Shown piece after piece: positions 6,827-13,733 of a DNA stretch of 16,504 nucleotides. Location of the stretch: the NCBI GenBank assembly GCA_003242605.1, contig QGUZ01000097.1, positions 1 to 16,504 on the forward strand, given 5' to 3'. Positions within the stretch are counted from its first letter, which is position 1; each line of letters opens with the position of its first letter. The position numbers and the translations under genes are program-made. The notes beneath the pieces were generated by a model, which had not been told where the DNA came from, made no database searches, and worked only from the letters and a program-made list of their open reading frames with translations. Origin of the DNA: Actinomycetota bacterium (lineage in GTDB: Bacteria; Actinomycetota; Actinomycetes; Streptosporangiales; Streptosporangiaceae).

Positions 6827-7648
6827 ATGGAAAGCGACACCCTGACGCTCGTGCTGGGCGGCACCGGCAAGACCGGGCGCCGCGTGGCGGAACGGCTCCG
6901 CGCCCGCGGCCGCACGGTGCGGGTGGGCTCCCGGGCCGGGTCGCCGCCGTTCGACTGGGACGACCCGGGCACCTGGCCCGCGGCGCTATCCGGCGCGGCC
7001 GCCGTCTACCTCACCTACCAGCCCGACCTCGCCGTGCCCGGCGCGGCGGAGCGGATCGCCGACTTCGCCCGCCTCGCCGCTCGCTCCGGGGTGCGGCGCG
7101 TGGTCATGCTCTCCGGCCGCGGCGAGGCGGCCGCGCACGCCGCCGAGCAGGGCGTGCGGGAGTCCGGCATGGCGTGGACCGTGCTGCGCTCGGCCTGGTT
7201 CCACCAGAACTTCAGCGAGGGGCCGCTCGCCGCCGCGGTGGGCGCGGGCGAGCTCGCGCTCCCGGCCGGCGAGGTGGCCGAGCCGTTCGTGGACGCCGGG
7301 GACATCGCCGACGTCGCCGTGGCCGCGCTCACCGCGGACGGGCACGCCGGGCGCACCTACGAGCTCACCGGCCCCCGGCTGCTCACCTTCGCCGAGGCCG
7401 CCGCGGAGCTCGGCCGGGCGATCGGGCGGCCGGTCCGCTACCGGCCGGTCTCGGCGGCCGAGTTCGAGGCGGCGGCCGCGGCCGAGCTGCCCGCCGCCGA
7501 GGCGAGGCTGCTCGCCGAGCTGTTCACCACCACCCTCGACGGCCGCAACGCCTACCTCACCGACGACGTGCCGCACCTGCTCGGCCGGCCCGGCACCGAC
7601 TTCGCCGCGTACGCCCGGCGGGCGGCGGCGAGCGGGGCGTGGGGGTGA
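6827..7648 (+). CDS. NmrA-like NAD(P)-binding oxidoreductase or regulator
   Basis: The 273-residue protein opens with a Rossmann dinucleotide motif, LVLGGTGKTGRRV (about residues 8-20). It continues with VVMLSGRGEAAAHAAEQG and the family signature WTVLRSAWFHQNFSE, then FVDAGDIADVAVAAL and RTYELTGPRLLTFAEAA. This is the atypical short-chain dehydrogenase group of NmrA and NAD(P)H-binding proteins. It lacks the YxxxK catalytic pair, so members act as quinone or azo reductases, redox sensors or enzymes of unknown substrate. The start is ATG 6827; the frame is open further upstream but enters the repeat-bearing intergenic region. Its end overlaps the next gene by GTGA. Confidence 0.88.
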   Translation: MESDTLTLVLGGTGKTGRRVAERLRARGRTVRVGSRAGSPPFDWDDPGTWPAALSGAAAVYLTYQPDLAVPGAAERIADFARLAARSGVRRVVMLSGRGEAAAHAAEQGVRESGMAWTVLRSAWFHQNFSEGPLAAAVGAGELALPAGEVAEPFVDAGDIADVAVAALTADGHAGRTYELTGPRLLTFAEAAAELGRAIGRPVRYRPVSAAEFEAAAAAELPAAEARLLAELFTTTLDGRNAYLTDDVPHLLGRPGTDFAAYARRAAASGAWG

Positions 7649-8136
7649 CCGGGATGCTCGGGGCCGCCGCCCTCCTCGCCGCGCTGCTCGCCACCGGGCT
7701 CATGGCCGGGCTCTACTTCGCGTTCACGGTCGCGGTCATGCCCGGCCTCGCCCGGACCGGCGATCTCGCGTTCACCGACGCGATGCACCGGATCAACGAG
7801 GCGATCCGCAACGGGTGGTTCGCGGCCGCGTTCGCCGGGGCGGCGCCGCTCACCGCGCTCGCCGCCGTGCCGCACCTGGGCGGCCCGGCGCTGCCGTGGA
7901 TCGCCGCCGCGTTCCTGCTCTACGCCGCCACGCTCGTGATCACCTTCGGCGTGAACGTGCCGCTCAACGACGCGCTCGACGCCGCCGTCGCCGACCCCGC
8001 GGTCCGCGCCGACCCGGCGCGCCTGGCCGCGGCGCGGGCCGCGTTCGAGGCCCGCTGGGTGCGCTGGCACACCCGGCGCACCCTCGCCGGCGTCGCCGCC
8101 TTCGCCTGCCTCGCCGTCGCCCTGCTCGTCCGCTGA
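7645..8136 (+). CDS. DUF1772-type (anthrone oxygenase-like) membrane protein
   Basis: 163 residues from a GTG overlapping the previous stop codon (GTGA), or 160 from ATG 7654. It has four hydrophobic helices: near the N-terminus LAALLATGLMAGLYFAF, then FAAAFAGAAPLTALAAV, WIAAAFLLYAATLVITF, and the C-terminal LAGVAAFACLAVALLV. The conserved features MHRINEAIRNGW and VNVPLNDALDAA identify the DUF1772 family. Some fungal relatives are described as anthrone oxygenases; the bacterial role is unsettled. It is translationally coupled to the NmrA-like gene and probably shares its control by the divergent AraC-family protein. Confidence 0.83.
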   Translation: MTGMLGAAALLAALLATGLMAGLYFAFTVAVMPGLARTGDLAFTDAMHRINEAIRNGWFAAAFAGAAPLTALAAVPHLGGPALPWIAAAFLLYAATLVITFGVNVPLNDALDAAVADPAVRADPARLAAARAAFEARWVRWHTRRTLAGVAAFACLAVALLVR

Positions 8137-8140
8137 CCCG

Positions 8141-8153
8141 CGGCCTCAGGCCG
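8141..8153. terminator. Short palindrome between convergent genes
   Basis: CGGCCT-C-AGGCCG spans the stop codon of the molybdoenzyme gene, 4 bases past the DUF1772 stop. As RNA it can form a 5-bp stem with a 3-base loop on either strand. It is the only structure in the 9-base gap, and its terminator role is weakly supported. Confidence 0.25.
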
Positions 8154-10266
8154 GCGCCTGCCCCGCCGCCGCGCCCTCGTCCGGGGCCTGGTCGGCGGGC
8201 ACGTCCTCGACCGGGGCGATCTCGACGCGGTTGTCGTGGTAGACCGGGCCGCGGCCCATGTCCGCGTCGCGTTCCTCCACCACCGCGTTGACGTTCGCGC
8301 CGCCGGGGGAGAGCTTCGGCCAGTGGCCCTTGACCGAGGCGACCACGCCGGGCCGTACCCGGTCGCTGATCTCCACGTCGGCGAGGAACTCGCCGTGCCG
8401 GTTGAACACCCGCACCCGGGCGCCGTCGCGCAGCCCGCGCGCGGCCGCGTCGGCCGGGTTGACCAGCACCCGCGGCCCCTTGGCCCGCCGCCGCAGCTCC
8501 GGGTTGTTGCCGAACGTGCTGTTGAGGAACTCGTGCGGCGCCGGGGTGACCAGGGTGAGCGGGTACCGCTCGTCCCCGGCCGCCGAGCGCGGCGGCACGT
8601 ATCGCGGCAGCCGGCCCAGCCCCATCGCCTCGGCCCGGGACGAGGCGAACTCGAGCCTGCCGGAGGGCGTGGGGAAGCCGTCGGCGAACGGCAGGAACGG
8701 CTCGGGCACGCTGAGCCGCACCCAGCCCTCCTTGCGCAGCCGGTCGAGCGTGATCCCGGCGAGCGCCGGGTGGTCGGAGTCGAGCAGCTGCTCGGCGAGC
8801 TCCAGGTCGGAGTCGTACAGCGACGGCTCGGTGAGCCCCATCGCCCGCGCCACCCGGCGGAACGTCTCGGTGGTGGAGGCGCACTCGCCGGCGGGCGGCG
8901 CGGCGGGCTCGTTCCACAGCAGGTAGAGGTGGCCGTACCCGGCGTGCAGGTCCATGTGCTCCACCTGCATGGTCGCCGGGAGCACGATGTCGGCGTAGTC
9001 CACGGTGTCGGTGGGGAACTGCTCCATCACCACCGTGAACAGGTCCTCGCGGGCGAGGCCGCGGCGGATCCGGTTCTGGTCGGAGGTGCTCGCCAGCGGG
9101 TTCGCCGCGTACACCCACAGGCACTTGACCGGGGTCTCGCCGAGGCCGTCCACCGGGTCGGGGATCTCCAGCGCCTCGGCGAGCCGGGTCATCGGCAGCG
9201 TGCGCACCGGGTGCGGGAGCAGGTCCTCGCGGGTGTCGAGGCGCAGCGGGAAGTGGCCGCTCGTCGAGTAGGCGACGCCCCCGCCCGGGTACCGCCAGTC
9301 GCCGGTCACGCCCGGGATGCAGGCGATCGCGCGCATCGCCGAGCCGCCGCCCGAGTGCCGCTGCACGCCCATCGTGGCCCGGATGCCGGTGGGCCGGGTG
9401 TGCGCGAGCCGCCGCCCGAGCGCGCGGATCGACTCCTCCGGCAGGCCGGTGATCTCCGCGACCCGCTCCGGCGGGAACTTCGCGATCTCCTCGCGGAACT
9501 CCGCCCAGCCGAGCGTGTGCTCCTCGAGGAACTTGCGGTCCTCCGCGCCCTCGGCCACCACCACGTTGATCAGCCCGAACGCGAGCGCGGCGTCGGTGCC
9601 CGGCCGGATCGGCAGGTGCTCGTCGGCCTGCTCGGCGGTCCGGGTGCGCACCGGGTCGATCGCGACCACGTACGCGCCGTTCGCCCGTGCCCGCTGCACG
9701 TACTTCCACACGTGGTGGCCGCTGGTGAGCGGGTTCGTGCCCCACAGCAGGATCAGCTTCGACAGCGCCAGCGCCTCCGGGTCCATGCCGGCCGGGGTGC
9801 CGTTCACCAGCTTCAGCCCGATCCCGCCCGCCTTGGAGCAGATGTTGAGGTCGTGGCGGGACGCCCCGAGCGCGTTCCACAGCCGCCGCCCGGTGCCGCC
9901 CTCCTCGCCCTGCAGGTAGCCGAGCGAGCCGGTGCCCTGGTACGGCCAGATCGCCTCGCCGCCGTACTCGGCGATGATCCGGCGCAGCCGGGTCGCGATC
10001 TCGGCGAGGGCCTCGTCCCAGGTGATGCGCTCGAACCGCCCCGACCCCTTGGGGCCGACCCGGCGCATCGGGTACAGGATGCGGTCGGCCGCCCGGGTCT
10101 GCTCCAGGTAGCGGTTGACCTTCACGCACAGCGCGCCGCGCGTGAACGGGTGACCGGGATTGCCGCGCAGCCCGACCGCCTCGCCGTCCCGGACCGTGAC
10201 CACCCACGAGCAGGTGTCCGGGCAGTCGAGCGGGCACGCACCGAGGACCGAGAGTTCCGCCGTCAT
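8146..10266 (-). CDS. Molybdopterin-dependent oxidoreductase (DMSO reductase/formate dehydrogenase superfamily)
   Basis: 706 residues from ATG 10266; a GTG at 10290 would add 8 residues. The N-terminus carries a [4Fe-4S] ligand set Cys11-x3-Cys15-x3-Cys19-x27-Cys47 (CPLDCPDTC ... GALCVK). Next come the molybdopterin domains, with NICSKAGG (Cys143, near where this superfamily has its metal ligand), LILLWGTNPLTSGHH and YVVAIDPVRTRTAEQAD. The C-terminal dinucleotide-binding domain has PHEFLNSTFGNNPELRR and GLRDGARVRVFNRHGE. There is no Tat signal, so it is cytoplasmic. It sits alone, with no electron-transfer or membrane-anchor subunit and no cofactor gene nearby. The substrate cannot be read from the sequence. 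Length and order are complete for the group. Confidence 0.92.
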   Translation of the reverse strand: MTAELSVLGACPLDCPDTCSWVVTVRDGEAVGLRGNPGHPFTRGALCVKVNRYLEQTRAADRILYPMRRVGPKGSGRFERITWDEALAEIATRLRRIIAEYGGEAIWPYQGTGSLGYLQGEEGGTGRRLWNALGASRHDLNICSKAGGIGLKLVNGTPAGMDPEALALSKLILLWGTNPLTSGHHVWKYVQRARANGAYVVAIDPVRTRTAEQADEHLPIRPGTDAALAFGLINVVVAEGAEDRKFLEEHTLGWAEFREEIAKFPPERVAEITGLPEESIRALGRRLAHTRPTGIRATMGVQRHSGGGSAMRAIACIPGVTGDWRYPGGGVAYSTSGHFPLRLDTREDLLPHPVRTLPMTRLAEALEIPDPVDGLGETPVKCLWVYAANPLASTSDQNRIRRGLAREDLFTVVMEQFPTDTVDYADIVLPATMQVEHMDLHAGYGHLYLLWNEPAAPPAGECASTTETFRRVARAMGLTEPSLYDSDLELAEQLLDSDHPALAGITLDRLRKEGWVRLSVPEPFLPFADGFPTPSGRLEFASSRAEAMGLGRLPRYVPPRSAAGDERYPLTLVTPAPHEFLNSTFGNNPELRRRAKGPRVLVNPADAAARGLRDGARVRVFNRHGEFLADVEISDRVRPGVVASVKGHWPKLSPGGANVNAVVEERDADMGRGPVYHDNRVEIAPVEDVPADQAPDEGAAAGQAPA

Positions 10267-10273
10267 GGCCCCC

Positions 10274-10279
10274 AGGCTA
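10274..10279 (-). promoter_or_regulatory. Candidate -10 for the molybdoenzyme gene
   Basis: TAGCCT on the minus strand ends 7 bases before ATG 10266, the leaderless arrangement seen elsewhere here. It matches only 3 of 6 positions and has no -35 partner. Confidence 0.3.
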
Positions 10280-10301
10280 GCCGCCGCCACCGACAGAGAT
10301 C

Positions 10302-10321
10302 CGGACGGGAACGGACGGGAA
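10302..10321. repeat. Perfect tandem 10-bp repeat upstream of the molybdoenzyme gene
   Basis: CGGACGGGAA is repeated exactly, end to end, at 10302-10311 and 10312-10321. It lies about 36-55 bases upstream of the molybdoenzyme start, where an activator would bind if the transcript is leaderless. The period equals about one helical turn. Confidence 0.5.
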
Positions 10322-10330
10322 AACGCCCGC

Positions 10331-10374
10331 GCCGGTACGGCCCGCCCGCGGCCGCCCCGGCGGGCCGTACCGGC
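10331..10374. terminator. Perfect 16-bp hairpin after the RpiB-like gene
   Basis: GCCGGTACGGCCCGCC (10331-10346) is exactly complementary to 10359-10374, with a 12-base loop. It begins 11 bases past the stop of the minus-strand RpiB-like gene and separates it from the molybdoenzyme on the same strand. No T-tract is present. Confidence 0.65.
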
Positions 10375-10384
10375 GACGGCCGGG

Positions 10385-10825
10385 TCACCGCTCCAGCTCG
10401 GCGATGTGCGCGATGTTCTTCCGGTCGTCCGGGTCGGTGCTCGGCCCGGTCGCGAACCAGGCGTCGAGGATCTCCACCAGCAGCTGCGGGCTGGTCAGCC
10501 GCAGGCTCAGCGCGAGCACGTTCGCGTCGTTCCACTTGCGCGCGCCCGCCGCGGTCTGGGCGTCGACGCACAGCGCGGCCCGCACCCCCGGCACCTTGTT
10601 CGCCGCGATCGACGCTCCGGTGCCGGTCCAGCAGCACACGATCGCCTGGTCCGCCTTGCCCTCGGCGACGTCCCGCGCCGCGGCCGAGCAGCACCACGCC
10701 CAATCGGGCGGGTCGTTCTCCGCCAAGGCTCCGTAGAGTGTGACCGTATGGCCTCGCCGCTCCAGTTCGGTGATGACCTGGGACGCCACGCCGTCGAGAC
10801 TGTCGGAGGCCACTGAGATACGCAT
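10385..10825 (-). CDS. RpiB/LacAB-family sugar-phosphate isomerase, atypical active site
   Basis: 146 residues from ATG 10825. The family core is clear: MRISVASDS at the N-terminus, IVCCWTGTGASIAANKVPG with the expected catalytic-type Cys65, VRAALCVDAQ, and WNDANVLALSLRL. RpiB interconverts ribose-5-phosphate and ribulose-5-phosphate in the pentose phosphate pathway. Two residues normally His are changed: the SDH near the start is SDS (Ser9), and the HNDAN motif is WNDAN (Trp98). It is therefore probably a paralog with another aldose/ketose phosphate substrate rather than the housekeeping RpiB. No kinase or transporter gene next to it hints at the sugar. GACAAT lies 7 bases before the ATG, suggesting a leaderless transcript. 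Confidence 0.85.
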   Translation of the reverse strand: MRISVASDSLDGVASQVITELERRGHTVTLYGALAENDPPDWAWCCSAAARDVAEGKADQAIVCCWTGTGASIAANKVPGVRAALCVDAQTAAGARKWNDANVLALSLRLTSPQLLVEILDAWFATGPSTDPDDRKNIAHIAELER

Positions 10826-11142
10826 GTCTTCGATTGTCGGGGCCGGCCGGGCGAACCGGGAGACGGTGCGCCGGGCGAGCGGCGGCTCGGGGGAGGGCCG
10901 ACGGCGGAGTCGACGACGGACTGGCGACCACGGGGGGGCGATCGCGACGGGCGATGCGGACACGACCCGCGGCGGGCCGGCCGGCGAGGGCGGGCCGGTG
11001 ACCTCGCGGCGGGCGCGCGCGGCGGAGGGCACGCCGGACGCCGCCCCGGCACGCCCGGACGGCCAGGCCGTACCCGCGGCCGAGCCGGGCCCCGGCCCGG
11101 ACGCGGCGCCGCGCGAGGGCGGTGCGGCGGAGCGGGAGACGA
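10826..11142. other. Divergent intergenic region
   Basis: These 317 bases separate the RpiB-like gene and the small ORF at 11143. The plus-strand frame of the flippase gene stays open throughout, but its translation is a low-complexity run of Gly, Ala, Arg and Pro. The likely homologous N-terminus begins later, so I do not count it as coding. I find the -10 of the RpiB-like gene and no convincing plus-strand promoter. Confidence 0.5.
10833..10838 (-). promoter_or_regulatory. Candidate -10 for a leaderless RpiB-like transcript
   Basis: GACAAT on the minus strand (4 of 6) ends 7 bases before ATG 10825, and no Shine-Dalgarno site precedes the start. The -35 region has no consensus match. Confidence 0.35.
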
Positions 11143-11223
11143 ATGAATCTTGTGGGATCGGTGGGACGTCTGATCGACTACCACTCGCGAAACCCACCGG
11201 AGAGGCACGACCGCTGGCGGTGA
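11143..11223 (+). CDS. Small upstream ORF (26 aa) overlapping the flippase start
   Basis: ATG 11143 is preceded by GGGAG (11134-11138) at 4 bases. The frame runs 26 codons (beginning MNLVGSVGRL, ending ERHDRWR) to TGA 11221-11223. That stop overlaps the GTG of the flippase gene as GTGA, the same coupling seen between the NmrA and DUF1772 genes. The peptide has no signal or membrane segment and no codon run typical of attenuator leaders. An inverted repeat inside it (CGGTGGG 11159-11165 with CCCACCG 11193-11199) lies just before a GGAGAGG (11199-11205). It may exist only to deliver ribosomes to the flippase start. Coding status is not proven. Confidence 0.4.
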   Translation: MNLVGSVGRLIDYHSRNPPERHDRWR

Positions 11224-13664
11224 CGGAGATCAAGGGACGCGACGCAGAGCAGCACGCGGAGGGCGGCCCGTCCTTCGCCGATGAGTCGCGGCCCGGATCG
11301 GACGTCGTGCTCGTCGTGGAGCCGCTGCTCCCGCAGCGGCTGCGCCGCCCGTCGGACGCGCTGCGCTTCTTCGCCGCGCTGATCGCCCTCGTCGTCGTCA
11401 TCCTGCTCGCGCTCGTCGCCCAGGAGACCCTCAAGGGCCTGGAGTCCGACGTCACCGAGGGCACGGCGCGGGCGCCCGGCTTCCTCGCCGGGCTCGCCGG
11501 GTTCGTCGGCGGCGCCGCCGTGCTCGCCGTACCGGCCGGGTTCGCCGTCGAGCGGGTCTTCCACCGCGACGGGCTGCGGGTCGCCGAGGGCCTGATCGCC
11601 GCGATCGCCGGCATGCTCGTCTCCTTCGGGCTCGGCGAATGGCTCGTCACGTACGGCCCCGCCGACCTGCACCAGCTGTTCACCGGCAACCGCAGCAACG
11701 TCGAGCCGCTCAACACGCTGCTCACCTCGGTGATCGCCTACGCCACGGCGGTGCGCATCAACCGCAGGCCCACCTGGCGCACGCTCATGTGGACGGCCGT
11801 GGCGATCGACGTGTTCGCGCTGTTCACCGGCGTCGCCGCCACCGTGCTCGGGGTGATCGTCAGCGTGCTGGTGGGCATGGCGGTCGGGTTCGCCACCCTG
11901 TACGGCATCGGCAGCCCGAACACCCGGCCGCCGGGCAGCGCCGTGGTCGCCGCGCTGCGCCGGCTCGGCTTCGCGCCCGCCGGGGCCCGCCGGATCGAGG
12001 ACGACACGCTCGGCAGCCGCCGGTACGTGGTGGGCCTGCGCGACGGCCGCCGCATCGACGTCACCGTGCTCGACCGGGACCGGCAGGTCGCCGGGCTCGT
12101 CTACCGCATCTGGCGGCGGCTGCGCCTGCACACCGAGAGCCGGCACCGCGCGATCCGGTCGCTCCGCGCCGAGCTGGAACGCGAGGCCCTCATGGCGTAC
12201 GCGGCGCACGCGGCCGGGGCGAACATCCCGCGGCTGCTCGGCACCGCGGAGATCGGCACCGACGCCGCGCTGCTCGCCTACGAGCACGTGGACAGCCGCC
12301 CGCTGGAGGAGGTGCCCGACGAGGAGATCGACGACGACCTGCTGCGCCGCATCTGGGAGCAAGTGCGGATCTTCCACGACCACCGCCTGGCCCACCGGCA
12401 CCTGACCGGGGAGAGCATCCACCTGGCGAGCGACGGCCGGGTCATGCTGCTCGACACCCGCGGCGGCGAGATCGCCGCCGGCGACCTGCTGCTCCGGCTC
12501 GACATCGCCCAGCTCCTCGCCTACCTGGGGTTGCGGGTCGGGCCGGAACGCTCGGTCGCCTCCGGCGTGGCCGTGCTCGGGGCGGACGCGATCGCGAGCG
12601 CGCTGCCGCTGCTGCAGCGCATCGCGCTGATCCGGGGCACCCGGGCCGCGGTCGCCCGCACCAAGGAGCTGCTGCCGAGCCTGCGCGAGCAGATCCTGGC
12701 GCTCAAGCCGCAGCACCCGGTGGAGGAGGAGGTACGGCTCGAGCGGTTCCGGCCGCGCACCCTCGTCACCACGATCGCCGGCGCGTTCGCCGCGTACGTG
12801 CTGCTCTCCCAGCTCAGCCAGCTCAACCTCGCCGAGCTGCTGGGCAGCGCGCAGTGGGGGTGGGCCGCGGTCGCGGTCGCGGCGGCCGTGCTCAGCTACG
12901 TGGCCGCGGCCGTGGTGCTCATGGGCTTCGTGCCGGAGAAGCTGCCGCTCGGCCGCACGGTGATGGTCCAGTTCGCCGGGTCGTTCGTGAAGCTGGTCGC
13001 CCCGGCCGCGGTCGGCGCGGTCGCCATCAACACCCGTTACCTGCAGAAGCGCGGCATCCCGCCGGGCCCGGCGGTGGCGAGCGTGGGCGCCTCCCAGCTC
13101 ATCGGCCTCATCTCGCACATCTCGCTGCTGCTGTTGTTCGGCTACATCACCGGCAGCCAGGCCGCGCCCACCCTCACCCCGTCCCGCGGCCTGGTGATCG
13201 CGCTGCTCTCGGCGGCGGTGCTCGTCCTCGTCGTGCTCGCCGTACCGCCACTGCGCCGCCTCGTCACCACCCGGCTGCGCAAGCTGTTCTCCGGCGTCGT
13301 GCCCCGGCTGCTCGACGTGCTGCAGACCCCGCGGAAGATCACCGAGGCGGTGGGCGGCACGGTGCTGCTCACGTTGTCGTTCGTGGTGTGCCTCGACGCG
13401 TGCGTCCGGGCGTTCGGCGGCGGCGCGGCGTTCACCGCGGTCGCCGTGGTGTTCCTCGCGGGCAACGCGATCGGCTCGGCCGCGCCCACCCCGGGCGGGC
13501 TCGGCGCGGTCGAGGCCTCGCTGGTGTTCGGGCTCACCGTGGCCGGGGTGCCGTACCCGATCGCCACCTCGGCCGTGCTCCTCTACCGGCTGCTCACCTT
13601 CTGGCTGCCGGTGCTCCCCGGCTGGGCCTCCTTCACCTGGCTGCAGCGCAACGAGGCGATCTGA
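11220..13664 (+). CDS. LPG-synthase-type flippase membrane protein with central degenerate kinase domain
   Basis: 814 residues from GTG 11220. Three parts are visible. (1) Residues ~45-235: about five membrane segments, starting after EPLLPQRLRRPSDALR. (2) Residues ~240-500: a cytoplasmic kinase-like domain with ELEREALMAYAAHAAG, AAL LAYEHV as hinge region, HRHLTGESI (392-400) where active kinases have HRD...N, and DTRGG (412-416) for DFG. The N-lobe lysine also appears absent (RRIDVTVLDRD). (3) Residues ~515-814: the YbhN/MprF-like block with VQFAGSFVKLVAPAAVGAV, GLISHISLLLLF and GSAAPTPGGLGAVEASL. The last block is the lipid-translocating part of lysyl-PG synthases; no aminoacyl-transferase domain is present. 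Related proteins occur in other actinobacteria. Function is inferred as lipid or polyprenyl-lipid transport with ligand-sensing control. The frame is open to 10740 but the start at 11220 fits the family and the GTGA coupling. Confidence 0.83.
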   Translation: MTEIKGRDAEQHAEGGPSFADESRPGSDVVLVVEPLLPQRLRRPSDALRFFAALIALVVVILLALVAQETLKGLESDVTEGTARAPGFLAGLAGFVGGAAVLAVPAGFAVERVFHRDGLRVAEGLIAAIAGMLVSFGLGEWLVTYGPADLHQLFTGNRSNVEPLNTLLTSVIAYATAVRINRRPTWRTLMWTAVAIDVFALFTGVAATVLGVIVSVLVGMAVGFATLYGIGSPNTRPPGSAVVAALRRLGFAPAGARRIEDDTLGSRRYVVGLRDGRRIDVTVLDRDRQVAGLVYRIWRRLRLHTESRHRAIRSLRAELEREALMAYAAHAAGANIPRLLGTAEIGTDAALLAYEHVDSRPLEEVPDEEIDDDLLRRIWEQVRIFHDHRLAHRHLTGESIHLASDGRVMLLDTRGGEIAAGDLLLRLDIAQLLAYLGLRVGPERSVASGVAVLGADAIASALPLLQRIALIRGTRAAVARTKELLPSLREQILALKPQHPVEEEVRLERFRPRTLVTTIAGAFAAYVLLSQLSQLNLAELLGSAQWGWAAVAVAAAVLSYVAAAVVLMGFVPEKLPLGRTVMVQFAGSFVKLVAPAAVGAVAINTRYLQKRGIPPGPAVASVGASQLIGLISHISLLLLFGYITGSQAAPTLTPSRGLVIALLSAAVLVLVVLAVPPLRRLVTTRLRKLFSGVVPRLLDVLQTPRKITEAVGGTVLLTLSFVVCLDACVRAFGGGAAFTAVAVVFLAGNAIGSAAPTPGGLGAVEASLVFGLTVAGVPYPIATSAVLLYRLLTFWLPVLPGWASFTWLQRNEAI

Positions 13665-13676
13665 CCGGCGGCCGGA

Positions 13677-13709
13677 CGGGCCCTGCCGCGGCGGCGCGGG
13701 CAGGGCCCG
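13677..13709. terminator. Perfect 11-bp hairpin between convergent flippase and peptidase genes
   Basis: CGGGCCCTGCC (13677-13687) pairs exactly with GGCAGGGCCCG (13699-13709) across an 11-base loop. It lies in the 69-base gap where two genes end toward each other, so it can serve both strands. Confidence 0.65.
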
Positions 13710-13733
13710 GGACGCGGGTACGGCCGGCCGGGC

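Noticed and set aside
8236..10743. 835-codon plus-strand open frame across the molybdoenzyme and RpiB-like genes
   Set aside because: It crosses two clear minus-strand genes and a perfect terminator hairpin. The composition (Arg, Gly, Val, His) is that of an antisense shadow in high-GC DNA.
10740..11219. N-terminal extension of the flippase protein by up to 160 residues
   Set aside because: It would overlap the RpiB-like gene, is low-complexity, and the family-like sequence begins only near 11290. The GTG at 11220 has GTGA coupling with the small ORF.
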